Below, in pieces: positions 17,087 to 26,649 of a DNA stretch of 64,000 bases. Each line of letters begins with the position of its first letter. Positions within the stretch are counted from its first letter, which is position 1. Origin of the DNA: Vibrio pectenicida (lineage in GTDB: Bacteria > Pseudomonadota > Gammaproteobacteria > Enterobacterales > Vibrionaceae); NCBI GenBank assembly GCA_024347015.1, contig AP024890.1, positions 744,001 to 808,000 on the forward strand, given 5' to 3'. Made by a program: the position numbers and the translations under genes. Under the pieces are notes generated by a model that saw only the letters and a list, made by a program, of their open reading frames with translations, was not told the DNA's origin and searched no databases.

Positions 17087-17980
17087 TTATGAAGCAATAT
17101 TTAGCTCCAGCTTTAAGTCTAGTGGTAATTGAGCCAACTGATGTTTTAAGATTCGCCGAGTTTTGTCGAGATCTGCGATGGCAAGTTGTTTGTCGTTTGA
17201 ATGGACATTTAAGCTAACTCTCAGCTCACGCCCAACTTTGGTGACAGCATCTACCTCTAAATGCTGTTTTACTTGCTTGTCCAAAGCGCAAACTTCTCGG
17301 TCTACAACTTCAAGTATGTCTGTACTGGGAGACATCATTAACATTTCTCGAATGGATTGTTTAAGCATAATCGCAGGCACTTTAATAAAGTAAAATGACA
17401 TTAAAACCATCATTATAGGATCAGCATAGACCGCATACCTTTCAAAAGGCGATAGGGTTATTGTCCAAGCAAAGACAAAACCTAGCGTTACCGTGACACT
17501 GAGCATGGTATCCATCTGCCATTGCTTAGCTTCTGCTTCAATCAACCCGGAAGAAAAGCGTTTGGATTTACGAGCAATATGCCACCATGCATAACCACAG
17601 CCCAATACATTGATAGCACCGAAGAGAGTCGCAATAGATACGTCAACTTCACGTCCACCAGTAAAAAGTGCTGCCACTGCAGAATAAAGCGAGTAACTGA
17701 CAATGAGTAATATAACACTGCCTTTAATCGCAATAACAACTGGTTCTAACACAGCTTTGCCATATGGGAAGTGGTGTCTTGACGGATTTTGAATGTACTT
17801 TGATACGATGAGTGACAATAAAGTTAGCACCAGACTTACAGAAGAATAAACTCCGTCAAACAAGATGACCAAGGATCCAACAAGAGTACCAAGTACTAAA
17901 CCACCGATGGCAAAACCCAAAGCAAGAAATGCTGAAAAAATCAAAATACGTTTTTCATTCAAGCTTGTCTTGGCACACAT
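17087..17980 (-). CDS. Cation diffusion facilitator (CDF) family transporter
   Basis: An inner-membrane divalent metal exporter, 297 residues, with six hydrophobic segments in the first 205 residues and a cytosolic C-terminal domain of about 90. TM2 carries the D in LFDGVYSSVS and TM5 the motif DTMLS (about residues 152-156) followed by YADPIMM in TM6, so a transport site is present, though the first motif differs from the H/D-x-x-x-D of zinc exporters such as FieF. The segment RHHFPYGKAVLEP is the typical loop after TM2. The metal cannot be assigned. It is alone in its transcription unit, upstream of an empty 245 bp. Confidence 0.88.
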   Translation of the reverse strand: MCAKTSLNEKRILIFSAFLALGFAIGGLVLGTLVGSLVILFDGVYSSVSLVLTLLSLIVSKYIQNPSRHHFPYGKAVLEPVVIAIKGSVILLIVSYSLYSAVAALFTGGREVDVSIATLFGAINVLGCGYAWWHIARKSKRFSSGLIEAEAKQWQMDTMLSVTVTLGFVFAWTITLSPFERYAVYADPIMMVLMSFYFIKVPAIMLKQSIREMLMMSPSTDILEVVDREVCALDKQVKQHLEVDAVTKVGRELRVSLNVHSNDKQLAIADLDKTRRILKHQLAQLPLDLKLELNIAS

Positions 17981-18225
17981 AGGGTTGTCTCTGTTAACGA
18001 CATACTCTTATTTTTCTTGCAATAGATAGAATTTACAAACTTGATTTGTATTAAAAGTAACCAAAATTTATCGAATGAATTATTTTATATTAAATTTCAG
18101 TCGGATAAGTACAGCTTTATGCGTCATTAAGTTTGACAGTGAGTGTCGTTAATAACTATAAAAATATCAATTTAGTCAACAATAGCGGTCAGGGAGTGTT
18201 CATTTTTGCTTAGGTATTGGCAATG

Positions 18226-19104
18226 CTAGAAGTCAAATAAGTACTCATTCAGTCTATCAGCGAGCCATGACATGCCAGGGTGCTCGGACATTCCTGCCGC
18301 GGTAAACATACAATAATCTTCTTGTGTTAAACCATAGGTATGTTTGATAACCGCGAGTTCTTGTTTACGCAGGTAATGACGAATCAGAGGTTCGGGGAGT
18401 ACTCCCCAAGCATCTTCTGTAAGAATCGTACTTAGCATGTTGTCAAAGCTTGAGAACCCAATGTGCCGCAACGAAAAGGGTTGAAGTTCTGGGTTATCCT
18501 TTTCGTTAAGGTAGACCATAATAGCTTGCATAGCATTACGTAGTTGTTCGTCAGATACCCGCCGCATTTGACTAAGTCGATGTTCTGCTTTACACACTGA
18601 CATTAAACGAATTTTTCCCAATGGATGATAAGTTATGAGTGGGTCATCTATTCGTTCGTAGTCAACACCAAACGCAAAATCGACTTGTTGAGTGGCCACT
18701 AAATTTGCTAGATCTCCACTAGACGCCTGTACAATATTAAATGAAGTTGCGGGAAACATGTTGTTAAGTTTGTGTGAAAACTCTTGCCACATCTCATCAG
18801 GAAGTGAATCATCCCTTGCTAGCCAAACTTCGGCATTAAACTCACCTGAAACCTGAGAGCAAGTCTGATGAATGCGTGATAGAGTGGCGAGTAAGCTGTG
18901 ACAATCTTTATAAATCGCTTTTCCAGCTTCAGACAGAGCCACATGGTTGCCCGTGCGCTTAAACAGCTCTGTGTGCAGGTCCTTTTCTAATGCTTTAATC
19001 GACATACTAAGTTTTGTCCGGTTGCAATTTAATTGCCGAGCGGCTTCTGAAATTGATCCGGTGTCTGCAATGGTACAAAACGCTTCAATTTGCGATAGGT
19101 TCAT
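18226..19104 (-). CDS. LysR-family transcriptional regulator
   Basis: A LysR-type regulator (292 residues from ATG 19104; ATG 19122 would add six residues and has no ribosome binding site). The helix-turn-helix is GSISEAARQLNCNRTKLSMSIKALE at about 17-41, unusual in having a Cys-Asn-Arg in the turn. The effector-binding part is divergent. It is transcribed away from a SAM methyltransferase gene 148 bp off; LysR proteins often control the divergent neighbour, so the methyltransferase is the natural first candidate target. Confidence 0.86.
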   Translation of the reverse strand: MNLSQIEAFCTIADTGSISEAARQLNCNRTKLSMSIKALEKDLHTELFKRTGNHVALSEAGKAIYKDCHSLLATLSRIHQTCSQVSGEFNAEVWLARDDSLPDEMWQEFSHKLNNMFPATSFNIVQASSGDLANLVATQQVDFAFGVDYERIDDPLITYHPLGKIRLMSVCKAEHRLSQMRRVSDEQLRNAMQAIMVYLNEKDNPELQPFSLRHIGFSSFDNMLSTILTEDAWGVLPEPLIRHYLRKQELAVIKHTYGLTQEDYCMFTAAGMSEHPGMSWLADRLNEYLFDF

Positions 19105-19252
19105 GTGGTGTCGCCACTTCATCGGTGTTTATACGAATGTATGTTATAAGAATACACAAATCTTGTCTGTTTTCTGAAGCTAAAAGCTATGAATTTAATG
19201 TAGTTTTGGTAATCTTGGTCGGTGCCAAATTGAATGATGTAACAGGGAGATC

Positions 19253-19834
19253 ATGATGACTACTAGCTGGGACGATTACGCGGCAGAGTGGGAAAGTGAG
19301 CCCACTGCACTATTATACGCAGATAAAGCCTTTGAATCACTTCAAGAAATTGTTGATATTCAAAGTATGAGAGTACTTGATTTAGGCTGTGGAACTGGAT
19401 TATTAAGTCAAAAAATGTCCCCTCTTGTAAAAGATATTGTTGGGTTAGACAGTTCAGAAGCGATGATTGAGCAACTTGATAATAAGCAACTAAACAATGT
19501 TGAGCCTGTTGTCGATTGTCTTACTCGAGGCTTAGTGGCGATGCATCCTGCATTTCGTCATCAATTTGACTTAGTAGTCGCATCATCCGTATGTAGTTTT
19601 TTGCCAAATTACTCGGATGTGGCCGATATTGTCTACAGCCTATTGAATAAGGGAAATTACTTTATCCATTGGGATTGGTTTTCTGAACATGATCAAGAGG
19701 GTGGTATGACCCCCAGACATGTCTTACAAGTATTGAGCAGCGTTGGCTTTGAAGAAGTAGAAGTTACAACACCGTTCGGTTTTGAAACGCCAAGAGGTAA
19801 ATTAATGGTATTAATGGCTATTGCGAGAAAGTAA
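19253..19834 (+). CDS. Class I SAM-dependent methyltransferase
   Basis: A small cytosolic methyltransferase of 193 residues. Motif I VLDLGCGTGLL at 41-51 binds S-adenosylmethionine, GLDSSEAMI is motif II, and FDLVVASSVCSFL is motif IV/V. There is no recognisable substrate domain beyond the Rossmann core. CAGGGAGATC precedes the first of two adjacent ATG codons. It is divergent from a LysR regulator and followed by a hairpin. The substrate is unknown. Confidence 0.88.
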   Translation: MMTTSWDDYAAEWESEPTALLYADKAFESLQEIVDIQSMRVLDLGCGTGLLSQKMSPLVKDIVGLDSSEAMIEQLDNKQLNNVEPVVDCLTRGLVAMHPAFRHQFDLVVASSVCSFLPNYSDVADIVYSLLNKGNYFIHWDWFSEHDQEGGMTPRHVLQVLSSVGFEEVEVTTPFGFETPRGKLMVLMAIARK

Positions 19835-19853
19835 TGTGGCTGAGTAATTTTTT

Positions 19854-19878
19854 AAGCCCGAACAATTTGCTCGGGCTT
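19854..19878. terminator. Hairpin between convergent methyltransferase and aacS genes
   Basis: AAGCCCGA/TCGGGCTT stem with a 9-nt loop, located between two convergent stop codons. A clear T-tract is missing on both sides, so it is a weaker or bidirectional terminator. Confidence 0.6.
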
Positions 19879-19886
19879 GGTAGATA

Positions 19887-21887
19887 TTAACACGTTGTTT
19901 GGATGGTATACTGAGCAATTTCATCCAATACATGAGGGTTAGCGATGGCACCCTTATTTTTTACTTCTTTTCCGTGCAATATTTGTTTTACTGCTAACTC
20001 AACCAATTTTCCGGATTTTGTTTTTGGGATATCGCTAATAGCATAAATTTCGGCAGGTACATGCCTTGGTGAGCACTTGGTTTTCAGTTGTAATTTGATG
20101 GTTGAGATAAGATCATCGTTGAAATTAGCGTTATCAATTAACTGGACAAATAAGACAACTTTTTCATCACCTTCAACAGCTCGACCAACAGCAATAGAAT
20201 CTTTGATCTCTGGCAATTGATTTACTTGCTGATATATTTCTGCAGTTCCTATTCTAACTCCGCCAGGATTAAGGGTTGCATCACTTCTACCGTAGAATAT
20301 GAGTCCATCGTTTATTGTCTTTTCAACGTCATCCCCGTGATGCCAAGCATTTGGGTACTTGTTCCAATATGCTTTATGGTAACGTTCTCCATTATCTTTC
20401 CAAAAGCCTAGTGGTTGGTTTGGAAAACTGTTCAGACAAACCAATTCACCACGTTGGTTGACGATAGTTTGTCCTTGTTCGTTAAATACTTGCACATTTA
20501 GGCCCAGAGCTGGAGCCTGACATTCTCCACGAAAAACAGGAGATATTGGATTACCAATGACAAAACATCCGCAAATATCTGTACCGCCAGAAATGGAAGC
20601 TAAATGTAGGTCTGTTTTGATCTGGTTGTAAACAAAATCAAATTGTTTCGGGTAAAGCACGGAGCCAGTAGAGCATAGGGTTTTCAGGTGTTTCAATTCA
20701 AAGTGTTGGCTAGGGTAGTACTGTGCTTTTTCTAATGCTTCGAGGTATTTTGCTGATGTACCAAATAGTGTAACTTGTGCTTCCTTGGCAAATTCCCAAA
20801 GAACAGTTTCCGATGGATGTACTGGGCTGCCATCAAATATGACCAATGTTGCTCCACTGGCTAATGCTGATACATGCCAATTCCACATCATCCAGCCACA
20901 TGTAGTGTAATAAAAGACCCTATCGCATGGCTGTACATCACAGTGTAGCTGATGCTCTTTAACGTGATTAAGTATGATCCCCCCAACTGAGTGAACAATA
21001 CATTTTGGTTTACCTGTTGTACCAGATGAATAGAGAATGAATAAAGGCTCATTAAACCCAACACGTTGAAATTCGACGTTGCGTGGAATGAAGCTGGAAA
21101 CGATAGATTCCCAATCGTTCATTTTTTCACTAGAGAAAACAATCGGTTTTTCACCTTCTAAGTAGCTGATGCAACATACATGTTGGATACTAGTAATGCT
21201 ATCTATAATCTGGTTATTTTTATCTTCCATGTGAAAGATTTTTCCGTTGAAGCGATAGCCGTTACAGCAAAACAACACTTTGGGTTGGACTTGGCCAAAA
21301 CGTTCATTAACACTGTCAACGCCGAAATCTGGGGATGTAGAGGTCCAGATCGCTCCCAAACTGGTTGTTGCAAGCATAGCTACAATCGTTTCAGGAATAT
21401 GAGGTAAGTAACCAGCTACGATATCACCAGTTCCCACTCCGCACTGTTTTAACCACTGCTGCATGAGTGATACTTGGTCACAGAGCTGTTGCCAAGTGAG
21501 TGAATAGCCGTAGCCATGCTCATTCTTGAAGAAAATTGCTTTCGCTTCAGGTTCTTGAAATGCATAAGAGAGCAAGTTTTCAGCATAATTTACCTGAGCT
21601 TGAGGAAACCATATGGTGTCACGGCTTGGGAGAAAATTCCCCCAGTGAGCGACACCTTCACCATAAATACAATCACCCTTAAAGCCGATCACATCGCAAA
21701 ACTGCCATAGGTTGGACCAAAAGTGTTTAGCATTTTCTACTGACCACTGGTGTAAGTCAGTGTAGTTTTCGATCGCTTCACCCTGCATATTAATGTGCTT
21801 GATGAACTGGTGTAGGTTTGAGGCCGCTATGCGTTGGCTGCTGGGCATCCATACAGGATCTAGGGCGGCTATATTATGAGTAGACAT
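19887..21887 (-). CDS. aacS: Acetoacetyl-CoA synthetase (acetoacetate-CoA ligase)
   Basis: An adenylate-forming enzyme that activates acetoacetate to acetoacetyl-CoA. Its 666 residues and N-terminal helical extension (WSVENAKHFWSNLWQFCD) separate it from ordinary acetyl-CoA synthetases. The AMP-binding P-loop ILYSSGTTGKPKCIVHS lies around residue 285, the adenine pocket GGTDICGCF around 430, and the hinge/catalytic end PKTKSGKLVE carries the lysine that drives adenylation. GAGGAAGTC precedes the ATG. It is divergent from the phenylalanine hydroxylase operon. Acetoacetate is an end product of tyrosine breakdown, so the two units could work in one aromatic amino-acid pathway; this neighbourhood also occurs on V. 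cholerae chromosome II. Confidence 0.93.
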   Translation of the reverse strand: MSTHNIAALDPVWMPSSQRIAASNLHQFIKHINMQGEAIENYTDLHQWSVENAKHFWSNLWQFCDVIGFKGDCIYGEGVAHWGNFLPSRDTIWFPQAQVNYAENLLSYAFQEPEAKAIFFKNEHGYGYSLTWQQLCDQVSLMQQWLKQCGVGTGDIVAGYLPHIPETIVAMLATTSLGAIWTSTSPDFGVDSVNERFGQVQPKVLFCCNGYRFNGKIFHMEDKNNQIIDSITSIQHVCCISYLEGEKPIVFSSEKMNDWESIVSSFIPRNVEFQRVGFNEPLFILYSSGTTGKPKCIVHSVGGIILNHVKEHQLHCDVQPCDRVFYYTTCGWMMWNWHVSALASGATLVIFDGSPVHPSETVLWEFAKEAQVTLFGTSAKYLEALEKAQYYPSQHFELKHLKTLCSTGSVLYPKQFDFVYNQIKTDLHLASISGGTDICGCFVIGNPISPVFRGECQAPALGLNVQVFNEQGQTIVNQRGELVCLNSFPNQPLGFWKDNGERYHKAYWNKYPNAWHHGDDVEKTINDGLIFYGRSDATLNPGGVRIGTAEIYQQVNQLPEIKDSIAVGRAVEGDEKVVLFVQLIDNANFNDDLISTIKLQLKTKCSPRHVPAEIYAISDIPKTKSGKLVELAVKQILHGKEVKNKGAIANPHVLDEIAQYTIQTTC

Positions 21888-22115
21888 GACTTCCTCGTCT
21901 CAGATAGTTTCCTTTTAAACATGGCTAAGTTTTGTGGTAAAAACCAACAATGTCAAACAAATCATAGATGATCATATCTCTGAAAAATAAGAAGAAAATA
22001 CAACCATGTAAAGAAAATGTTACATTGCATGTGAGAGGGGATATGATCAAGTCAATTGTCACCGATTTAGTCAGACGATAGGCTTTATGTAAAGGATTTG
22101 TTAAAGAGCATTGCA

Positions 22116-22907
22116 ATGAGCGAGTATGTTTCTAAACCTATTAATAAACAAGGATTTGTTGACTGGAGTAGTGAAGAAGACCAGATTTGGCATGATTTGG
22201 TATCGCGCCAGTTAGAGCTCGTCAATGAGCGTGCATGTAAGGAATATCTTCGAGGTTTAGAATTACTAGATTTACCAGTCGATAGGGTCCCCCAGTTACC
22301 TGAGATTAATAAAATTTTGCAAAGAGAGACTGGCTGGAAAGTTGAACCAGTACCTGCACTGATTAACTTTGATCGTTTTTTTGCTTTACTCGCAGATAAA
22401 AAGTTTCCTGTAGCGACTTTCTTGCGTTCACGAGAAGAGTTTGACTACTTACAGGAGCCTGATTTCTTCCACGAAATTTTTGGCCATTGTGCTATGTTGA
22501 CTAACCCTGAATTTGCTCGCTTTACTGAAACGTACGGTAAGTTGGGCAGAGACGCAGACAGTAAAGAGCGTGTATATCTTGCAAGGCTTTACTGGTTCAC
22601 TATCGAGTTTGGGTTGGTAAGAGAAGCGCAAGATTATAAGATCTATGGAGGGGGAATTTTATCCTCACCAGGAGAAACGTTATACGCTTTAGATGGAGAG
22701 CAGCCTGTTAGAGAAGAATTTGATATTCATACGGTGCTCCGTACTCCTTATCGTATTGATATCATGCAGCCAGCGTATTTTATCTTGAATGATATTGAAC
22801 AGCTATACCAACTCAGCCAAGAGGATTTAATGTCTCATGTTCGTAAGGCTATGAAGGTTGGATTACTTCCCCCATTATTTAAATCAAAGGAAAAAACACA
22901 TGCTTAA
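22116..22907 (+). CDS. phhA: Phenylalanine 4-monooxygenase
   Basis: A pterin-dependent, non-haem iron enzyme converting phenylalanine to tyrosine. From ATG 22116 (AAAGAG seven bases upstream) it has 263 residues, typical of bacterial PhhA; a TTG at 22098 is possible but less likely. The iron ligands are His119 and His124 in FFHEIFGHC and Glu164 in WFTIEFG, all at family positions. There is no N-terminal ACT regulatory domain, as usual in bacteria. Its last codons overlap the start of phhB by 8 bp, so the recycling enzyme is made with it. Confidence 0.97.
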   Translation: MSEYVSKPINKQGFVDWSSEEDQIWHDLVSRQLELVNERACKEYLRGLELLDLPVDRVPQLPEINKILQRETGWKVEPVPALINFDRFFALLADKKFPVATFLRSREEFDYLQEPDFFHEIFGHCAMLTNPEFARFTETYGKLGRDADSKERVYLARLYWFTIEFGLVREAQDYKIYGGGILSSPGETLYALDGEQPVREEFDIHTVLRTPYRIDIMQPAYFILNDIEQLYQLSQEDLMSHVRKAMKVGLLPPLFKSKEKTHA

Positions 22908-23229
22908 TGAACTACGTTGTGAAGCGTGCAGCCCAGAATCTATAGCATTGACGAAGGAAGAGCAGCGGCTGCTGCTTACCGAATTGGATAACTGGCAAAT
23001 AATAGTACGCGATGATATTCCGCAGTTGGAGAAAGTGTATAAGTTCAAAAACTTTCAATTAGCATGGGACTTTTCTAATAATATCGCCCAACTTGCAGAA
23101 GACGAATTCCATCACCCATCTATCCTATTGGAGTGGGGCAAGGTAACCGTAACATGGTGGAGTCATGCGATTAAAGGATTGCACCGTAATGATTTCATAT
23201 GTGCTTCCAAGTGTGACAATCAAAGTTAA
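22900..23229 (+). CDS. phhB: Pterin-4a-carbinolamine dehydratase
   Basis: A small cytosolic enzyme (109 residues) that dehydrates the 4a-hydroxy pterin released by PhhA so the cofactor can be reused. The start is ATG 22900 with AAAGG nine bases before, inside the end of phhA. The active-site block is DEFHHPSILLEWGKVTVTW, with the His-His-Pro typical of the family and a further His in WWSHAIKGL. Followed by a textbook terminator, so phhA-phhB is a two-gene operon. Confidence 0.97.
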   Translation: MLNELRCEACSPESIALTKEEQRLLLTELDNWQIIVRDDIPQLEKVYKFKNFQLAWDFSNNIAQLAEDEFHHPSILLEWGKVTVTWWSHAIKGLHRNDFICASKCDNQS

Positions 23230-23238
23230 TTATTAGTG

Positions 23239-23278
23239 GCCTGAAGCGATTAACTCCCCCTTCGCTTCAGGCTTTTTT
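23239..23278 (+). terminator. Terminator of the phhAB operon
   Basis: GCCTGAAGCG/CGCTTCAGGC, a perfect 10-bp stem, followed by six T residues. Confidence 0.93.
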
Positions 23279-23320
23279 ACGTCGATAAAATTTATCGAGA
23301 TGATATAGCGCCACTGACGT

Positions 23321-24484
23321 TTATATGTTTCGAGCAATCGACATTTGCTCATCACGACAAATCTGTAGCCAGTACTTGAGTGTCTGTTGCAGCATTTTCA
23401 CTTGGTCGCCGATTCGGTTGATTTCTTTAAGTTCTTCGTCAGTTAGGGGACGAGCAGGTAGATTCTCAGATAACTCGGTGAAATAATCTACCGTCATTCC
23501 ATCACTAGACCAGAAGTTCATGCCGTAACCGACACCGGTGTCTTCATTGGGGTCATAGTGATAATTCCATTTATCAAGATCTTGGTTAATGTATTCAATT
23601 GTACTTTTACCGTACTTATCTTGTATAAAGTCATCAACTTCTGACAGGCTACCTGTAAGTAGTAGGTTATACTCTTCTGTAGTCAGCTCGATAGATTCAT
23701 CGCCTAGAACACTTGAGAGGATAGCCATACGCATTACTGGAGAAATTTCTCCAGTACCGTTATTCCAGTCATTGTTCCAATCGACTGCGTTACCCCAGTT
23801 ATCTTCAAATTGTTTTACTAGAGCTTCTGGGCAGCCAGACTCATTTTTCATCGATTGAGTAATTGTATGTGCTAAGCTACCTTCAGGTGCCTGAGCATAA
23901 ATAGTATTAAACAATTTAGCAACGTCACGGACAAACTCGTTTTGGTCATAGTTTTCGTGAGAACCATGCATCCCTGAGCCACCACATTCCATAAAACGTT
24001 GAAGGGTATTTTGCTCTGCAGGTGTTAAGTTATAGTCATCTGGATGAATTAGTACATCCATGAGTACAAGTTGAAAGGCATCTTCTAACGCATAGCCTGT
24101 CAATGGAGATGTTTTGGATATATCTTCCCACATTACTTCCATTGCATCTTCAAAAGCTCCCAAACCTTTGGTTTGTTGCTCTATTGCCTCAAGTTGAGCA
24201 CTATAAACCTCAATACTCGCCGCAAGCGCCAACGCAATAGCATCTTCTGGATTACCACTGACCATGGACTGTACAACTTGCTTTTGGTGGTTAGCTACCA
24301 TAGCAAGTATTTCTGAATCTGCGGGTTGCTTGTCGATTAGTGCAATGGCAGGGTCAATTTTTTCAAGGTCTTTTTCAGCTTTTCCAATTGATGCAAGATA
24401 AGCTTCAAGGTTTTGAGAATCAACCTGTGGGCTCTTTTGCTCAATGCCGCCCAGAAGCGCATTAGTGATATTGTTGGTTATCAT
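23321..24484 (-). CDS. Unrecognised protein, downstream member of a tandem paralogue pair
   Basis: A 387-residue acidic protein (start MITNNITNALL, AGGA ten bases upstream) with no signal peptide or membrane segment. About residues 1-105 and the last 40 (from LTDEELKEINRIGDQVKML to IARNI) are nearly identical to the gene at 24659-25837, while the middle is homologous but strongly diverged. Shared middle landmarks are GSGxHxxH at about 160 and a SPxxRxxI...LTxEE...LLTGS block at about 245-290. The N-terminus is helical with alternating polar residues, and the C-terminus is an amphipathic helix containing LKYWLQICRDEQ. That combination would suit a secreted or structural helical protein, but I recognise no family and assign no function. 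Confidence 0.8.
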   Translation of the reverse strand: MITNNITNALLGGIEQKSPQVDSQNLEAYLASIGKAEKDLEKIDPAIALIDKQPADSEILAMVANHQKQVVQSMVSGNPEDAIALALAASIEVYSAQLEAIEQQTKGLGAFEDAMEVMWEDISKTSPLTGYALEDAFQLVLMDVLIHPDDYNLTPAEQNTLQRFMECGGSGMHGSHENYDQNEFVRDVAKLFNTIYAQAPEGSLAHTITQSMKNESGCPEALVKQFEDNWGNAVDWNNDWNNGTGEISPVMRMAILSSVLGDESIELTTEEYNLLLTGSLSEVDDFIQDKYGKSTIEYINQDLDKWNYHYDPNEDTGVGYGMNFWSSDGMTVDYFTELSENLPARPLTDEELKEINRIGDQVKMLQQTLKYWLQICRDEQMSIARNI

Positions 24485-24610
24485 TCCAAAATTCCTGAAG
24501 TAGTAGGGTAGAGTAAAAGTATGGTGGTGATTATAAAGAGGTAGTTAATCTATCGGTACGGATTTAACCTGAGTTTTTATGAATATGCGTTTTCAGGTAT
24601 AACAGATAAG

Positions 24611-24638
24611 AACGCCTGAAATACTGAGTTCAGACGCC
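24611..24638 (-). terminator. Hairpin between the two paralogous genes
   Basis: On the minus strand CGTCTGAA pairs with TTCAGGCG (one G-U pair), followed by TTCTTAT, 20 bp past the stop of the upstream paralogue. It suggests the two paralogues are at least partly separate transcripts. Confidence 0.5.
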
Positions 24639-24658
24639 CTATTAAATGATGGTAAATA

Positions 24659-25837
24659 TTAGATATTGCGAGCAATGGCCATTTGTTCATCACGACAAAT
24701 CTGTAGCCAGTATTTGAGCGTTTGTTGCAGCATTTTCACCTGATCACCGATGCGGTTTACTTCTTTTAACTCTTCATCAGTAAGCTCTCTTGGAGGGAAA
24801 TTAGTATATAGTGAAACAAGAACATCATAGTCAATACCATTTCCTATGTAGTCGACTCCTTGACCTAAGCCTGTATCAGGATCTGTTCTTACTTGCCATT
24901 CTGAATTTGGAGAGTTGACTAAAAGATCTATGCCAGTATTTTCGCCTGTTTTATCTTTAACCAATTTGTCGACGTCTGCTTTACTCCCAGTGAGAACAAC
25001 TTCGACTTCTTCCTGACTTAACGGTACTTGTGACATTAATTCGGAAATGATGGATAAACGCAGCATAGGGCTGTAATTATCAGCAGTATCAATACCACCG
25101 TGATTGCTATGAAAGCTAGCCTCGATATCATCAGCGATATTCGAGATGCCTTCGTCCTCAAAAATTTTAATAATTTGACCCGCGAGTGAATCTTCAGGGA
25201 GGCTATTACCAGCTTCAGCAATTAATGCATTAAGAAAACCCTCTATGCTGTCTGCAATCTCAGAAGCAGATTGCCAACCTGATTGGCCAGGGTGAGTGCT
25301 GTGATTACCACTTCCCACGACTTCCAGTATATGGCTTGTCCAATCTTTAGTTTGAGACTCATTCATCCAATCGGATAGTCCGTATTCTTCTGCATTAATC
25401 ATCAGATCTAGAACTAATACTTGAAGTAAATTTTCATAGTCTTCGGTACTTAATGGCTGGGTAGATACAATATCTTCAAACATTAGCTGGAGCATCGCTT
25501 CAAACGTACCTTCACCACCTTCAGTCCATCTTTGAATTTCTTCTAGTTGTTTGCTGTATACCTCAATACTCGCTGCAAGCGCCAACGCAATAGCATCCTC
25601 AGGATTACCGCTCACCATTGACAATACAACTTGTTTTTGGTGATTAGCGACCATAGCAAGTACTTCTGAGTCTGCGGGTTGCTTGTCGATTAGTGCAATG
25701 GCAGGGTCAATTTTTTCAAGGTCTTTTTCAGCTTTTCCAATTGATGCAAGATAAGCTTCAAGGTTTTGAGAATCAACCCGTGGGGTCTTTTGCTCAATGC
25801 CGTCCAGAAGCGCATTAGTAATGTTGTTGGTTATCAT
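24659..25837 (-). CDS. Unrecognised protein, upstream member of a tandem paralogue pair
   Basis: A paralogue of the next gene downstream. The frame is open from a TTG at 25849, but MITNNITNALL at 25837, preceded by TTGGAATTTGGA, matches the start of its twin, giving 392 residues. The first 105 and last 40 residues are nearly the same in both proteins; within the 5' part about 100 bases are identical base for base (around 25670-25780 against 24314-24415). The middle differs at most positions but keeps landmarks such as GSGNHSTH and SPMLRLSII...LSQEEVEVVLTGS. No signal peptide, membrane helix or catalytic motif is visible. Function is unknown. Confidence 0.8.
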   Translation of the reverse strand: MITNNITNALLDGIEQKTPRVDSQNLEAYLASIGKAEKDLEKIDPAIALIDKQPADSEVLAMVANHQKQVVLSMVSGNPEDAIALALAASIEVYSKQLEEIQRWTEGGEGTFEAMLQLMFEDIVSTQPLSTEDYENLLQVLVLDLMINAEEYGLSDWMNESQTKDWTSHILEVVGSGNHSTHPGQSGWQSASEIADSIEGFLNALIAEAGNSLPEDSLAGQIIKIFEDEGISNIADDIEASFHSNHGGIDTADNYSPMLRLSIISELMSQVPLSQEEVEVVLTGSKADVDKLVKDKTGENTGIDLLVNSPNSEWQVRTDPDTGLGQGVDYIGNGIDYDVLVSLYTNFPPRELTDEELKEVNRIGDQVKMLQQTLKYWLQICRDEQMAIARNI

Positions 25838-26042
25838 TCCAAATTCCAAGTTTTAAAGAAATACTCTGAGGATAATTAGAGTGATTATAAAGTGTTCGAA
25901 TGGATGTAACGATGGATTTAATCTGACTTATTGTGATTTCACAAAAAATAGCTACAAAGGATGGTTTACTCAGGGTTTTTCTTATCAATGAAGAATGAAT
26001 ATTTTAAATAGTATCTTGATATATATAGTTAATATTTATTTT

Positions 26043-26594
26043 TCAAAGCTTTACTTTTCTAAGTGTATCAACTTCTTTTTCATAAATGCGAATTAGCAAT
26101 TTATATTTATTAAGCAAATTTTTAGTATCAGTAAGTATGCTTTGATTGAGCTGCATGTATCGTTGACTAGAGGTGCTATTGATTACTAGACCTGATTGAT
26201 TACAGTGATCATGTATACTAGCCCAATTGGCATAAGCTATTCTTACAAGGTCGGACTGCTCGTTAATACGTTTTTTTTCATTATTAAGCTTGGCAATAGT
26301 GTGTTTTGACACTTTAAGTTGTTGTTTAAATCTTTGTTGGTAAGAGGAATCTCCTGATAATAAAGAGTTGAGTTCATCTTTAGTAAACTGTTTATGCAGA
26401 AATGTTTTTTGTTGATGTGAGTTTAAGAAGCTATTGAAATCAATTGCTTTTGTATTGTACCAAGATTCAATCTCTTGTTGAAAACTGAGTGCTTTGTTCC
26501 ATGTCTCCTCACCACAATGCCCTGCGATACTCTTCATTGGTAAAGTTAACACTAATGTTGCCGCTATAGTCAGGTATAGCCCGTGAAATGTCAT
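26043..26594 (-). CDS. Secreted or periplasmic helical protein, unrecognised
   Basis: A 183-residue protein with a signal peptide (about residues 1-24, ending MKSIAG) and two cysteines in the mature part (27 and about 132), which could form a disulphide in the periplasm. The mature protein is rich in Gln, Lys and Ser and is predicted to be long helices (about 90-125 and 145-183), possibly coiled. It is divergent from the SH3-like protein gene, with only 55 bp between the starts, so their promoters must overlap. It lies 205 bp upstream of the paralogue pair on the same strand. No family recognised. Confidence 0.7.
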   Translation of the reverse strand: MTFHGLYLTIAATLVLTLPMKSIAGHCGEETWNKALSFQQEIESWYNTKAIDFNSFLNSHQQKTFLHKQFTKDELNSLLSGDSSYQQRFKQQLKVSKHTIAKLNNEKKRINEQSDLVRIAYANWASIHDHCNQSGLVINSTSSQRYMQLNQSILTDTKNLLNKYKLLIRIYEKEVDTLRKVKL

Positions 26595-26649
26595 ATTAGC
26601 TATAGTATTGGTTAAATATGATTTAAGTATAGAAAGATGCTGACCTAAT

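Noticed and set aside
23321..25837. Paralogue pair considered as type III secretion tip or translocator proteins
   Set aside because: The C-terminal amphipathic helix is suggestive, but no family motif can be matched and no secretion apparatus genes are in the window.
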